DNA of 64,000 nt from assembly GCA_003762875.1 (NCBI GenBank), contig RIBL01000002.1:1-64000 (forward strand). Direction: 5' to 3'. Position 1 is the first letter of the stretch. Each line of letters opens with the position of its first letter. Positions 12,301 through 21,959 of the stretch are shown piece after piece. The notes below the pieces were generated by a model. It saw only the letters and a list, made by a program, of their open reading frames with translations. It did not search any database and was not told the DNA's origin. Origin of the DNA: Muribaculaceae bacterium Isolate-110 (HZI). GTDB lineage: Bacteria > Bacteroidota > Bacteroidia > Bacteroidales > Muribaculaceae. The position numbers were made by a program, and so were the translations under genes.

Positions 12301-13119
12301 TTATTTTTTTGACCGACCGTATTCAGGTATTTCGTCAGGATGAAACTCCATGTAATCCGAGACAGGAGACGAGGCCATAAAGTAACCGAGACACTTGTCT
12401 CCGCTAAACATAGCCGGACCGTTGCTGTTGTTCTGCAAAGCCTCAAGATAATCATGCATCTCTCCTGAAATATGCATGACGGTAAAAGTAATCACATCTC
12501 CGTCATACAATACATCCTCATCATCCTCTTCGTCAGTATCCCTGCGCGTGGTCATAACAGCACATGTGCATATTCCGTCGACGGCACTGCGGTCGTCCGT
12601 CTCTCCCCACATATATATTTCGCCATTACGGTAAAGTTTTATCCAGTAACAGTCTCCGTCATTCGAAGCATTGTCATAAAAACGCCCCTGAAACACCGCC
12701 ACATAATCATAGGGCATCTTGATCCAGTTAAACTCGATACTCTCGATTTGAGTCGCCGGATACATTGTCGCCACAGCTTCATAACGGCACCCCTTCCGCT
12801 CGACCGTCAACCGGTAATCATGCCCGGCTATTCCCGACGTCGTATTGACAAAATAACCGTCGGCATCAGCATGGAGGTCATATGTCGCTCCGTCAGTCAG
12901 GTCAGTCAGAGTCACGACAGCATCCGTAAGACGCGTACGGTCCATAGGCTCCCCCATCGGTGTGGTCAAGGTTATGCTCACTCTCGCGCCGTCGGGAGTG
13001 AGTTCAGCCTCTATAACAGGAAGCGGGTCGATGTTGTGATAACTGATGTCGAGCTCCTTCTCACACGAAACGAGGACAGCTATCAAGCCTATCGACAGTA
13101 AAATATTATATAGTCTCAT
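12301..13119 (-). CDS. DUF4249-family lipoprotein
   Basis: The 272-residue protein begins with a lipoprotein signal peptide whose lipobox VLVSC places the lipidated cysteine at C19. The mature protein shows a beta-rich carboxypeptidase-regulatory-like half (EAELTPDGARVSITLT) and a C-terminal domain typical of DUF4249. Such lipoproteins pair with a TonB-dependent receptor. Here the receptor ends 5 bp upstream in the same operon, so the two probably form an outer-membrane uptake complex of unknown substrate. An acidic run (DTDEEDDEDV) near residue 195 may bind cations. Confidence 0.85.
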   Translation of the reverse strand: MRLYNILLSIGLIAVLVSCEKELDISYHNIDPLPVIEAELTPDGARVSITLTTPMGEPMDRTRLTDAVVTLTDLTDGATYDLHADADGYFVNTTSGIAGHDYRLTVERKGCRYEAVATMYPATQIESIEFNWIKMPYDYVAVFQGRFYDNASNDGDCYWIKLYRNGEIYMWGETDDRSAVDGICTCAVMTTRRDTDEEDDEDVLYDGDVITFTVMHISGEMHDYLEALQNNSNGPAMFSGDKCLGYFMASSPVSDYMEFHPDEIPEYGRSKK

Positions 13120-13124
13120 ATCTA

Positions 13125-15188
13125 TCAGAATTTTAACATATATGACACTGAAGGAACGATACCATACATAGACTGTTGCACCGCACGTGTGCCAGAAGGC
13201 TTGGACGGATCATCCTCAAAATACACTACAAACGGATTATACCTGCAATATGCATTATAGATACCGAAAGCCCATTCATATGTAAACTTCCTGCCTATAT
13301 GCGTATACGTGGCCGACAAGTCAAGACGATGGGTCGGCGGAGTCATATAAGCGTTTCTGCGTGAATAGTAATAACAGGTCACCCCGCCTATCTCATATTT
13401 CACATCAGGGGCTGTAAGCGGCTGTCCCGACAGGTAAATCCATGACCCTGACAGGCTCCAACGGTCGGTCAGCCGGTATATTGCCGTTATCGAAAAATCA
13501 TGCCGGCGGTCATTGGTGGCGTTATACCACTGCCCGTCATTGATACCGGCAATCCTGGTCTGCGTGCGGGAGAGTGTGTAGGCCACCCAACCGGTCAGAC
13601 GACCCGCATTCTTGCGCAACATGAACTCCGTGCCATAGCTGCGCCCACGTCCTCCGAGTATAATGCTCTCCAACGCTATGTCGGAGAACGCGCTGCTGCC
13701 GTCCTTAAAGTCATAGACATTGGATATGCTTCGATAATAACCCTCGGCCGACCAGTCAAAAGCTCCGTCCACGGTCATGCCGCTGTAACCTATGCCATAC
13801 TGCCGCGACCTTTCGGGCCTTACGCATGCCGAGGTCAGCGCGTAGCGGTCAAACGGAAATGATGTGCTGCTCGAGCGTATGGCGTGCAGATTCTGAGTCG
13901 AGATTCCGGCTCCGGCTTTCACATTATGTTGCGGGGTGATATTGTATTTGATATTGACACGCGGTTCGGCCTCGATATAAGTCTTGCCATCAAACTGACC
14001 GGTAACAGTGCCGGTGCTCATAAACTCATGAAAACGGTCTGCCGACAAGGCCGAGGCGACATTCAGACGTAAACCGGCCGTCACATCTATCTTCCCGCCA
14101 AACGAGCCGGAATAATCGACCCACACCGAATTTTCCCACAGCGAGCGTATTTCCCTTTCCCTCGCCGCATTGATTACCCATTCGGCTGACTTCACTCTAA
14201 GCAGTTCCGACCGCAGGCCCAGTTCCATCGCATGATTGTCATCGGGTTGCCATCTCATCCTCTCGTTAATCGAATAGTTATGGATATAAGTCCACATCGT
14301 CTCATTCATATCCATTATGTCCACTCCCATTTCGGGATTGAAACGGGTCAGTGCGACAGAGGTTTTGAACGACAGATTATCACCGGCCATGGCCGTCCAG
14401 TTGAGCGAGCCGCCAAGGTTGCCCCAATGCATGCCCATAAGCTCCGACACAGCCATATTATCACGGCTTATAAAAAACGATGCGTCCACCAGATGGGCCG
14501 GCGAAGGACGGTAACGCACCTTGGCCGTGACGTCATAGAAATTCATCACCGTCCCACGATACTCGGGCACCATTTCGAGAAATGCATCCACATACGAGCG
14601 ACGGGCTGTGACGGCAAATGACAGCTTGTCTCTCACAATCGGTCCCTCGGCCTTTATCTTTGCGGCAAGTATGCCTATCGAGGCTAAGCCGTGAAATTCC
14701 TCCATATCTCCGGCAGCAAGAGACATGTCGAGTACCGAAGATGTGGCCTCGCCATACATGGCCGGCATCGCTCCCTTATAAAGCGTAGCCCCGCCCAGGG
14801 CCGCATCGTTGAATGTAGAGAATATTCCCATCACATGCGAAGGATTATATAACGAAATGCCGTCAAGCATCACGAGATTCTGATAAGCGTTACCTCCTCT
14901 GACCTCAAATCCGCCACCGCCTTCTCCTTCGCTCCTCACGCCGGGCAACAGCGTTATCGACTTTATCACATCAGCCTCGCCCCCGAAAGAAGGTAGCCGG
15001 GTCAACTTTGACAATTCAAGTTGCTCCGCTCCCAGCCGCATACTGCCGATACGATGACGGGCTGAATTGTTAATGACAACAACCTCCTGTAACGTCTCGC
15101 TCATGACGCTGTCAGCGGGCTCCTCGGCAGCCCACGCCGCGACAGCCCACAACATTCCCAGACTTAATAAACCTGACCTCTTCAACAT
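13125..15188 (-). CDS. TonB-dependent receptor with plug domain
   Basis: The 687-residue outer-membrane receptor starts at ATG 15188, which gives a clean signal peptide ending WAVAAWA. A further 18 in-frame codons upstream run into the rplI terminator and are unlikely to be translated. Residues about 30-150 form the plug (LQEVVVINNSARH, then VRGGNAYQNLVMLDGISLYNPSH); the rest is a 22-strand barrel ending in Phe. No carboxypeptidase-regulatory domain precedes the plug. The substrate is not evident. The next gene encodes its DUF4249 lipoprotein partner. Confidence 0.9.
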   Translation of the reverse strand: MLKRSGLLSLGMLWAVAAWAAEEPADSVMSETLQEVVVINNSARHRIGSMRLGAEQLELSKLTRLPSFGGEADVIKSITLLPGVRSEGEGGGGFEVRGGNAYQNLVMLDGISLYNPSHVMGIFSTFNDAALGGATLYKGAMPAMYGEATSSVLDMSLAAGDMEEFHGLASIGILAAKIKAEGPIVRDKLSFAVTARRSYVDAFLEMVPEYRGTVMNFYDVTAKVRYRPSPAHLVDASFFISRDNMAVSELMGMHWGNLGGSLNWTAMAGDNLSFKTSVALTRFNPEMGVDIMDMNETMWTYIHNYSINERMRWQPDDNHAMELGLRSELLRVKSAEWVINAAREREIRSLWENSVWVDYSGSFGGKIDVTAGLRLNVASALSADRFHEFMSTGTVTGQFDGKTYIEAEPRVNIKYNITPQHNVKAGAGISTQNLHAIRSSSTSFPFDRYALTSACVRPERSRQYGIGYSGMTVDGAFDWSAEGYYRSISNVYDFKDGSSAFSDIALESIILGGRGRSYGTEFMLRKNAGRLTGWVAYTLSRTQTRIAGINDGQWYNATNDRRHDFSITAIYRLTDRWSLSGSWIYLSGQPLTAPDVKYEIGGVTCYYYSRRNAYMTPPTHRLDLSATYTHIGRKFTYEWAFGIYNAYCRYNPFVVYFEDDPSKPSGTRAVQQSMYGIVPSVSYMLKF

Positions 15189-15242
15189 AAAATTCGTATA
15201 CATATCAGACCGGAACATATCACTCGTCTGCATTACAGACAA

Positions 15243-15276
15243 CGAGGTGCGTCAAACTCTGGTTTGACACACCTCG
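15243..15276 (-). terminator. Hairpin after rplI
   Basis: A 15-bp stem (15243-15257 with 15262-15276, one G-U pair) closes on a 4-base loop about 40 bp after the rplI stop. The following T content is modest. It isolates the ribosomal operon from the receptor genes. Confidence 0.7.
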
Positions 15277-15314
15277 GTATTGGAGTCCTTTCGGATTAAT
15301 ATTCCTCGGGATAA

Positions 15315-15755
15315 TTATTCTGCTACAACTTCGAAGGGAACCTCTACGGTCACGTCACGGTGCAGACGGATGGTAGCGGTGTAGTTGCCTACTTCCTTCA
15401 CAGCCTCAAGGCTGATGACCTTGCGGTCAATGTTGTGACCGAGTTTCTCAAGAGCCTCGGCAATCTGGATAGCGTTAACCGAGCCGAAGATAGTGCCGGT
15501 CGACGATGTCTTGGCACCGATGGTGAGCTTAACACCTTCGAGGGCGGCGGCTGCGGCCTCTGCCTCTGCCTTGATGCGCTCGAGCTTATGGGCGCGCTGA
15601 CGCTGATTCTCGGCAAGAACTTTAAGAGCCGACTCAGATGCGATCACGGCTTTGCCGGTGGGGATAAGGTAGTTGCGGCCATATCCGCTCTTTACTTCGA
15701 CTACATCGTCCTTGTAGCCAAGGCCGTTGACGTCTTCTTTAAGAATGATCTTCAT
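15315..15755 (-). CDS. rplI: 50S ribosomal protein L9
   Basis: The 146-residue protein has the L9 N-terminal RNA-binding domain (MKIILKEDVNGLGYKDDVVEVKSGYGRNYLIP), a long connecting helix and a C-terminal domain with FGSVNAIQIAEAL. It binds 23S rRNA near the L1 stalk and restrains frameshifting. Third gene of rpsF-rpsR-rplI, 22 bp after rpsR. Confidence 0.98.
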   Translation of the reverse strand: MKIILKEDVNGLGYKDDVVEVKSGYGRNYLIPTGKAVIASESALKVLAENQRQRAHKLERIKAEAEAAAAALEGVKLTIGAKTSSTGTIFGSVNAIQIAEALEKLGHNIDRKVISLEAVKEVGNYTATIRLHRDVTVEVPFEVVAE

Positions 15756-15777
15756 AATTCCTGATTAGCTTTTAAAG

Positions 15778-16044
15778 TTATTTCATCAAGTCGGTAACGT
15801 AGGGGAGGAGGGCGAGGTGACGGGCACGCTTAACAGCCTGAGCCACACGACGCTGGAACTTGAGAGAAGTTCCGGTGATACGACGGGGAAGGAGCTTGCC
15901 CTGCTCGTTAAGGAACTTCTTGAGAAATTCAGGATCCTTGTAGTCGATATACTTGATACCGCTTCTCTTGAAACGGCAATATTTCTTCTTCTTTACGTCT
16001 ACCGAAAGGGGAGTGAGGTAGCGGATTTCTGATGCTTGTGCCAT
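15778..16044 (-). CDS. rpsR: 30S ribosomal protein S18
   Basis: The 88-residue basic protein is a standard S18, with [17 protein letters not shown] and [31 protein letters not shown]. It binds as a heterodimer with S6 on the platform of the small subunit. It starts 3 bp after the rpsF stop, which couples synthesis of the two partners. A single cysteine remains where some S18 proteins have a zinc-binding set. Confidence 0.98.
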   Translation of the reverse strand: MAQASEIRYLTPLSVDVKKKKYCRFKRSGIKYIDYKDPEFLKKFLNEQGKLLPRRITGTSLKFQRRVAQAVKRARHLALLPYVTDLMK

Positions 16045-16047
16045 GAT

Positions 16048-16413
16048 TTAGTTCTCCTTTACTTCTTCGTTGACAGGTGTGGTTGATTTTGTGCGGTTGC
16101 GACGCTTCTCTGCATATTCTGCGGCATACTTGTCGTTGCGGAATACGAGGAATCGGAGCACGCGCTCGTCGCGGCGGAAGGCGGTCTCGAGTTTCTTCAC
16201 GAGAGTGGAATCGCCATCAAACTCCACGAAAGAGTAGAAGCCGGTAGATTTCTTCTGGATGGGATAAGCAAGTTTGCGAAGACCCCAGATTTCTTCATTT
16301 ACGATAGTTGCTCCGTTGTCGGTGAGCACCTTCTCGAACTTTTCTACCGCTTCCTTCATCTGCTGGTCAGACAAAACGGGAGTTAAAATGAAAACGGTTT
16401 CGTAATGATTCAT
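16048..16413 (-). CDS. rpsF: 30S ribosomal protein S6
   Basis: The 121-residue protein opens with [19 protein letters not shown], the characteristic first strand of S6, and has an [13 protein letters not shown] strand and a basic, disordered tail. It pairs with S18. The gene leads the operon and has a perfect promoter and a hairpin-bearing leader, where the S6-S18 complex may exert feedback. Confidence 0.98.
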   Translation of the reverse strand: MNHYETVFILTPVLSDQQMKEAVEKFEKVLTDNGATIVNEEIWGLRKLAYPIQKKSTGFYSFVEFDGDSTLVKKLETAFRRDERVLRFLVFRNDKYAAEYAEKRRNRTKSTTPVNEEVKEN

Positions 16414-16445
16414 TTTGGTGAATGATTAGTTATTTGATTTTTAAG

Positions 16446-16467
16446 AAAGTGCGCTCAAAGGCACTTT
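16446..16467 (-). promoter_or_regulatory. Leader hairpin of the rpsF operon (possible S6-S18 site)
   Basis: At the 5' end of the predicted transcript, AAAGTGC pairs with GCACTTT around an 8-base loop. CCG precedes the stem and GCC lies at its top, the two short motifs known in S6-S18 autoregulatory leaders. Their arrangement is not a certain match. Confidence 0.4.
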
Positions 16468-16475
16468 TCCGGGCG

Positions 16476-16507
16476 CAAAATTAGCAATTATCCCCCACTC
16501 TACCAAA
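16476..16507 (-). promoter_or_regulatory. rpsF-rpsR-rplI promoter
   Basis: Reading leftward, TTTG (16507-16504), exactly 20 bases, then TAATTTTG (16483-16476). Both boxes match the Bacteroidetes consensus. The leader is about 55 bases. Confidence 0.8.
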
Positions 16508-16597
16508 CTTTCTCACAACTTTTTTCACTTTTTTCGCTCCAAAAGCCTCCCAAAGTCACAAAACGTATGGCCTTACACCGTATTTCTTTTATAACGT

Positions 16598-19021
16598 TTA
16601 AAGCTCAATATTAAGTCGGATGTTAAACTGGCGGCGTGTCAGATAATTGGGCACGGCATACTGTATGTCGTTGACATCTGTGACCCAATAATAGGAGGCC
16701 ACGTTGGAGATGTCGAGAAGGTTAAACACATCGGCTCCGACCCATACGCTTTTGAGCCATCGGCCTATGCCGCTGCGCGTCTCGCCCTCCTTGAGAGCCG
16801 GGAGTAGAGCATACTGCACCCCGGCGTCAACACGCTTGTAGGGTGGCATGCGGAAATAATCGACATCTCGCGAGCTGCGTGGGGCGGTCGAGGGGAGTCC
16901 CTGCATGAATATGCCGCGCAGCGAGAACTTGAGCCGCGGTATCTTTGGGAAATAATCGGTAAAGTACAGACCGAATGAGTAGCCTCTGTCGGTCGGACGC
17001 GGCACTTTGACCCCGTGCAGCGTCTCGGATGTCTTCATGAGCGAGAAACTCACCCACGAGTCACTGCCTGGCACAAACTGTCCGAAGAGCTTGAAGTCTA
17101 CGCCGGTCGCATAGCCCGACGATTCGTTAAGGCCCGAGTAGACGAGTTTGAGGTTGTCTATTTCATAGGGCACGAGGTCTGACATGGCTTTGTAATAGAC
17201 CTCACCAGAGAGCTTGAACGGACGATTGAGAGCACGGAATGTATAGTCTGTCCCTGCTATGAAATGGATACTGCGCTGCGACTTGATCTCCTCGTTGAGC
17301 ACTATGGTCTGGTTGCCGTCGGCATCAGTCACAGGCATACGGTATTCTTTGTAGAACGGTGTCTGGTAATAAAGTCCCGTCGCAAATCTCAACGCCCATC
17401 CGGGAGCGCGCTCAGGGATAAAGCCGACCGATGCTCGCGGACTGACAAGCGTCTCCTTGTTGAAACTCCAGTGGCTCAGACGCACTCCGGCATTGACCGT
17501 CACAAATCCGGCCGGGGTGGAGAATTTCCACGCGTCCTGCACAAAGGCCGCCACACGTGTTGACGTGAGGTCATGGCGTGAATCGAGATTATATATGACC
17601 CTCACCTCGTCGGGCATCGACGGGAGCGAATATCCTGCCGAGTCGCGCAGCTCCCACTCGCGGCTGCGGTCCATAATCTTTTCGCTCTGCACACTCAGCC
17701 CGTAGGTGAGTGTATGGCGGCTGTTAAGGGCTGTGCTTCCTTTGATAGCGAGAGCCATGACGGAGGCTTTGAGGCGGTTGCGTGCATGCTCGCGATAGCG
17801 TCCGACACCCAGCTCCCCGCCGACGTCGGAGGTACCGGCCTGGTCGAGCCAATATTCGCCCGATATGTCATAAGCCACGAGCTCATTGGTGAGATAACCC
17901 GAGGCGAGAAGCTGAAGGGCTGTCCCGCGGTTAAGGCGATAGTCGAGCGAAAGGGCTCCGAAGTAGGTCTCGAAGCGGTCTTTTTCATGTCCGTCGAAAT
18001 AGACGGTAAACTGTTTGGCATCGGATGATGTGCCGAATGTAGTGGTGCGGTTGACAGGCGTAAAGAGATAACTGTTTATAGCTATATTACCGAGCAGTGA
18101 TGCCGAAAGCCGATCGGAAAACCGATATGTCATCGAAGTCTGATAGTCGAAATAGCGCGGGTCATACTCTCCCTTGGTGTCGGTCGACCCTAAAAGCGAT
18201 GAGTTTGACTTGTATCTGATACCATGCAGTTGACTGAACCGTTTGCTCCCCTGCCCTATGGCAAGCGAGCCACCCATGAGACTTGCCGACAGCGAACCCT
18301 CAAAGGCCTCTGGCGTACGGTAGGTGATGTCGAGTACCGACGACATCTTATCGCCATACTCGGCCGGATAGCCGCCGGTGGAAAATCCGATAGCTCCCAC
18401 AAGGTCGGGGTTGATAATACTCAGCCCCTCCTGCTGGCCCGACGACACCAGTTGCGGACGGTAAATCTCGACACCGTTTATATACACGGAATTTTCATCA
18501 TAGGACCCACCTCTCACGGAGTATTGCGACGACAGCTCGTTTGAACCGGTCACTCCGGCGAGTGTCGTGAGCAGCGACTCGACACTGCCGCCCGAAACGT
18601 CGGGCGAACGCTTGAGCTGTGAGGCGTCGATTGTAGCCACCGAGCCGGTCTGTTTCTTAAGTTCGGTCACCTCTACCTGCTGAAGCAGCTCCGTGTCGAG
18701 CTGTAGTCTCACATTGAGAGTGACATCGGCCTCGGGATCGATGAGCTTGCGTTTCTCCTCGCGATAGCCTATACATGAATAGTAGACGGTGATTGTGTCG
18801 GCCTTGGCACACGATAGTGTATATTCACCCTCCAGACCCGAAGTGACACCGATAGCCGTACCGCCGATACGCACGGTGGCAAACTCTATCGGCTCGCCCT
18901 GCGCATCGGTTATCTTTCCGTGTATCCTCACCTGAGCAGCTATCGTACCGACAGCCGACAGCAGTATTATTATATATGTGACAAGGCGTTTTGACCTTAT
19001 TTTATGCACATGTTCTGACAT
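16598..19021 (-). CDS. TonB-dependent receptor with N-terminal carboxypeptidase-regulatory-like domain
   Basis: The 807-residue outer-membrane protein has a signal peptide ending near TIAAQ (about residue 30) and a beta-sandwich CarboxypepD_reg-like domain (VRIHGKITDAQGEPIEFATVRI) to about 115. A plug with YSVRGGSYDENSVYINGVEIYRPQ and a C-terminal barrel ending in a hydrophobic strand (FNIRLNIEL) follow. No SusD-like partner lies beside it, so glycan uptake is not implied. It is 43 bp after the NhaC-type gene in the same direction. The substrate is unknown. Confidence 0.9.
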   Translation of the reverse strand: MSEHVHKIRSKRLVTYIIILLSAVGTIAAQVRIHGKITDAQGEPIEFATVRIGGTAIGVTSGLEGEYTLSCAKADTITVYYSCIGYREEKRKLIDPEADVTLNVRLQLDTELLQQVEVTELKKQTGSVATIDASQLKRSPDVSGGSVESLLTTLAGVTGSNELSSQYSVRGGSYDENSVYINGVEIYRPQLVSSGQQEGLSIINPDLVGAIGFSTGGYPAEYGDKMSSVLDITYRTPEAFEGSLSASLMGGSLAIGQGSKRFSQLHGIRYKSNSSLLGSTDTKGEYDPRYFDYQTSMTYRFSDRLSASLLGNIAINSYLFTPVNRTTTFGTSSDAKQFTVYFDGHEKDRFETYFGALSLDYRLNRGTALQLLASGYLTNELVAYDISGEYWLDQAGTSDVGGELGVGRYREHARNRLKASVMALAIKGSTALNSRHTLTYGLSVQSEKIMDRSREWELRDSAGYSLPSMPDEVRVIYNLDSRHDLTSTRVAAFVQDAWKFSTPAGFVTVNAGVRLSHWSFNKETLVSPRASVGFIPERAPGWALRFATGLYYQTPFYKEYRMPVTDADGNQTIVLNEEIKSQRSIHFIAGTDYTFRALNRPFKLSGEVYYKAMSDLVPYEIDNLKLVYSGLNESSGYATGVDFKLFGQFVPGSDSWVSFSLMKTSETLHGVKVPRPTDRGYSFGLYFTDYFPKIPRLKFSLRGIFMQGLPSTAPRSSRDVDYFRMPPYKRVDAGVQYALLPALKEGETRSGIGRWLKSVWVGADVFNLLDISNVASYYWVTDVNDIQYAVPNYLTRRQFNIRLNIEL

Positions 19022-19063
19022 ACTATCTAAACGCAGTTTACGGCATAAAATTGTATCGACGCA

Positions 19064-20380
19064 TCACACCATCCTGTGCAGACGGTGAGGGAAAAGAAAT
19101 ACTATCGACAACACTACCATCAGAGCCAACGCCCAAGGATAGTAGAGATAGACGAATGGAGCAGCGGGAGCTATCCCGGCCAGCGAGGAGGCCAGGAGGG
19201 TCTGCGCTCCGTAAGGGATGAGACACTGCACGATACAGGCACACGAGTCGAGCAGCGATGCGTTTTTGCGTGGATCCACTCCGTAACGCTCGCCTATCTC
19301 GCGCGATATGCCGCCGACCGTGATGATGGCAACGGTATTGTTGGCCGTGCACAGATTGACTATGGCTACAAGAATGGCTATACACACCTGCGCGCCCCGC
19401 AGTCCAGACACGCGCGAGGTGAGCACACGCAGCAGATACTGTATGCCTCCGGCGGCCTTTATCACTCCGAGCATACCGGCCGCAAGCAGCGTGACGATAA
19501 TCAGATCGCCCATCGAGTCTATACCTGTGCCCATGTAGCCGAACAGGCTGATGATATCGTGTCCATAAAACAGTCCGAGTGCCAAAGCTGTGATTATGCC
19601 CAGCGACAGCACCACCGTGACATTTACTCCCATCACGGCAGCCACAAGCACCACTATATATGGCAGTATCATCACAGGGTTGGCGTCATCGCCAACAGAT
19701 ACCTCAGGCGTACCGAGACTCATCACCACATACACAAGCAGTGTGATGATGGCGGCGGGGACACATATCCACAGGTTGGCCTTGAACTTGTCGGCCATCT
19801 GGCATCCCTGCGAACGTGTGGCGGCAATCGTTGTATCGGAGATAAACGACAGGTTGTCACCGAAAAACGCACCGCCGAGCACTACGGCCACATAGAACGG
19901 CAGACATGCCCCGCTTGCATTGGCCATCTCTACGGCAAGCGGCGTAAGGGCCACGACGGTGCCGACCGATGTGCCGATGGAAAGCGAGATAAAGCACGAG
20001 GCCACAAAGAGTGCGGGGACTATGAACTGAGACGGAAAGAAACGGAGTGTGAAATTGACAGTGGCGTCAATGGCTCCTATCTCCTTGGCCAGAGCGGCAA
20101 AGGCTCCGGCAAGGATAAATATCCATATCATATAAAGTATGTTGGCATGGCCGGCCGAGCGCGAGAAGGTTTCGATGCGCTCCACCAGTGTGCCGCCGCG
20201 ACGATAGATGACGATACTCCACACCGAGGCCACAAGAAGGGCCACCGACAGGGGCATTTTGTAGAAGTCGCCTATGGCTATCGACACTACGAGATACAGA
20301 CACAGAAATACGGCCACCGGCGAGAGTGCCAAAAGCCCGCGCGAGGTAGTGATTTCGGGAAGTCGGGTAGACGGATGCAT
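19064..20380 (-). CDS. Na+/H+ antiporter, NhaC family
   Basis: The 438-residue inner-membrane protein has about 11-12 hydrophobic spans. It has family motifs such as SLSIGTSVGTVVALTPLAVEMA, GAFFGDNLSFISDTTIAATRSQGCQ and NLCTANNTVAIITVGGI. I start at ATG 20380, 16 bp after the GNAT stop. A frame open farther upstream overlaps that gene and its residues are not hydrophobic or conserved. Likely role: sodium extrusion and pH homeostasis. Related amino-acid-linked exchangers share the fold, so the exact substrate is open. Confidence 0.85.
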   Translation of the reverse strand: MHPSTRLPEITTSRGLLALSPVAVFLCLYLVVSIAIGDFYKMPLSVALLVASVWSIVIYRRGGTLVERIETFSRSAGHANILYMIWIFILAGAFAALAKEIGAIDATVNFTLRFFPSQFIVPALFVASCFISLSIGTSVGTVVALTPLAVEMANASGACLPFYVAVVLGGAFFGDNLSFISDTTIAATRSQGCQMADKFKANLWICVPAAIITLLVYVVMSLGTPEVSVGDDANPVMILPYIVVLVAAVMGVNVTVVLSLGIITALALGLFYGHDIISLFGYMGTGIDSMGDLIIVTLLAAGMLGVIKAAGGIQYLLRVLTSRVSGLRGAQVCIAILVAIVNLCTANNTVAIITVGGISREIGERYGVDPRKNASLLDSCACIVQCLIPYGAQTLLASSLAGIAPAAPFVYLYYPWALALMVVLSIVFLFPHRLHRMV

Positions 20381-20396
20381 GTTTGTCGTCAATGAA

Positions 20397-20963
20397 TCAA
20401 TCGGGATATTGCATATGGTCCATGAGGACGTGTATAAACGGACGCTCACCCACCTGCACAAACCCCACACGCTCATAGAGTCGGCGTGCTCTGGGATTGT
20501 CCTTGTCGACAAGCAGCCCGGCGGGTTTTCCACACTCGCGGGCCCGCTCTATCATGGCTTTAAGCAACTCCGAGGCTATCCCACGGCCTCGATGGGCAGG
20601 AAGCACTGCAAGCGTATCGAGATAAAACTCTTCCGGCTCACACTCATCCTCCACTCCTTCGAAATGATGACCGAGTTTTTCGGTGACAGTATCGAAAAAC
20701 GGGCGGCGCAGTTCATGAAGCTTCGCTCCGTCATATCCTACACATACTCCCACCGGAGTGCCGTCATCGTCAACGGCCACAAGTGCGTTGCGATAACTGT
20801 ACTGGCTGTCCTCGCGTGCGGCAAGCGTCACAAACATATCTATGACATCATTGACAGTATGATTCTCGCCGGCAAGATTGGCGGCTATCTCCTCACCGAT
20901 GGCATCCACCACCGAGGCTCCGATGAGCATAGCGTCCTGTGGACGCGCGGGTATAATCGTCAT
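20397..20963 (-). CDS. GNAT-family N-acetyltransferase
   Basis: The 188-residue protein has a GNAT fold. The acetyl-CoA motif is VLPAHRGRGIASELLKAM at about 128-145 and a C-terminal strand-helix RRLYERVGFVQVGE follows. The N-terminal 100 residues are acidic and longer than in minimal GNATs. Its substrate cannot be read from the sequence. The start overlaps the ribD stop by 4 bases, so it is translated with the riboflavin gene, though that does not prove a link to flavin metabolism. Confidence 0.85.
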   Translation of the reverse strand: MTIIPARPQDAMLIGASVVDAIGEEIAANLAGENHTVNDVIDMFVTLAAREDSQYSYRNALVAVDDDGTPVGVCVGYDGAKLHELRRPFFDTVTEKLGHHFEGVEDECEPEEFYLDTLAVLPAHRGRGIASELLKAMIERARECGKPAGLLVDKDNPRARRLYERVGFVQVGERPFIHVLMDHMQYPD

Positions 20964-21910
20964 TTTTCTATATGTATTATAGTATTGTTATCAATAATCA
21001 GTGTGTCTGCCACACGGCAGTCGGGACTCAGTGCGGGAGCCTTGACCTCACCACCTATATATATAGGAGCGCGTTCTATGCGTATGGCATCCCACAGACC
21101 CAAGTCCATGAACGAACGCAACACTTGTGCGCCCCCCTCGACAAGCACACTCGTCACTCCTCGCGAATAGAGGTCAGAGAGCACCTCGATCAGTGAACTG
21201 TAGGAGGAATACACGACCGTATGGTCATCCGCACACCCACCGGTGCGTCCCCTGCGGTCGAGAATGACTCGCAGGGGCGAACGACCGGCAAATAAACGTG
21301 TATCGAGCCGCGGACTGTCAGCAAGCACCGTGCCGCTCCCGACAAGTATCGCGTCGTGGGTGGCTCTCAGTTTATGCACAAGCATTGAGGTCACGGGAGT
21401 GGATATGTGGCCGTCGATATATCCGTCGGCACTTTCGGCCCACTTGAGCGTGACATACGGGCGGCGCAGACGATGGGCGGTCATGAACTTCCTGTTCAGA
21501 GCAACACACTCCGCCTCCATACACCCGGTCTCCACCTCGACACTGGCTTCGCGGAGCATATTGACACCGCGTCCGGCCACTTTTTCATACGGATCGAGAC
21601 ACCCAACGACCACTCGCGGGATGCCCTTCTCTATGATGAGCGAGGCACACGGCGGAGTCTTGCCATAATGTGAGCACGGCTCGAGGGTGACATACATGGT
21701 GGAGTCACGGAGCATGGACTGATCAGCCACCGAAGCGATGGCATTGACCTCGGCATGTCCCTCGCCGTGACGGCGGTGCCACCCTTCGCCTATGATGCTG
21801 CCATCGGGAGCTACGATGACGGCACCGACCATTGGATTGGGCGAGGCATCAAGCTCGCCGTGACGCGCCAGCTCGAGGGCGCGCTGCATGTATTTGTTCA
21901 ATTTTTTCAA
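20960..21910 (-). CDS. ribD: Bifunctional riboflavin deaminase/reductase RibD
   Basis: The 316-residue enzyme carries out two successive steps of riboflavin synthesis. The N-terminal deaminase shows the zinc site H52-A-E54 with C79 and C88 (EPCSHYGKTPPC). The C-terminal reductase begins near RRPYVTLKWAESADGYI and has VLVEGGAQVLRSF. Length is slightly short (350 is common) but both domains look complete. It lies 49 bp after ispG, and no other rib gene is nearby. Confidence 0.95.
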   Translation of the reverse strand: MKKLNKYMQRALELARHGELDASPNPMVGAVIVAPDGSIIGEGWHRRHGEGHAEVNAIASVADQSMLRDSTMYVTLEPCSHYGKTPPCASLIIEKGIPRVVVGCLDPYEKVAGRGVNMLREASVEVETGCMEAECVALNRKFMTAHRLRRPYVTLKWAESADGYIDGHISTPVTSMLVHKLRATHDAILVGSGTVLADSPRLDTRLFAGRSPLRVILDRRGRTGGCADDHTVVYSSYSSLIEVLSDLYSRGVTSVLVEGGAQVLRSFMDLGLWDAIRIERAPIYIGGEVKAPALSPDCRVADTLIIDNNTIIHIEK

Positions 21911-21959
21911 AATTGAAGGTTATGAGGTTATAAGAGGTTCAACTCGCCTACGCAATGTG

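Noticed and set aside
19076-20395. A 439-codon open frame antisense to the NhaC-type gene
   Set aside because: Its composition (His/Arg/Gln/Tyr-rich, no domain) is that of a frame mirrored from a GC-rich membrane-protein gene; the sense gene is unmistakable.
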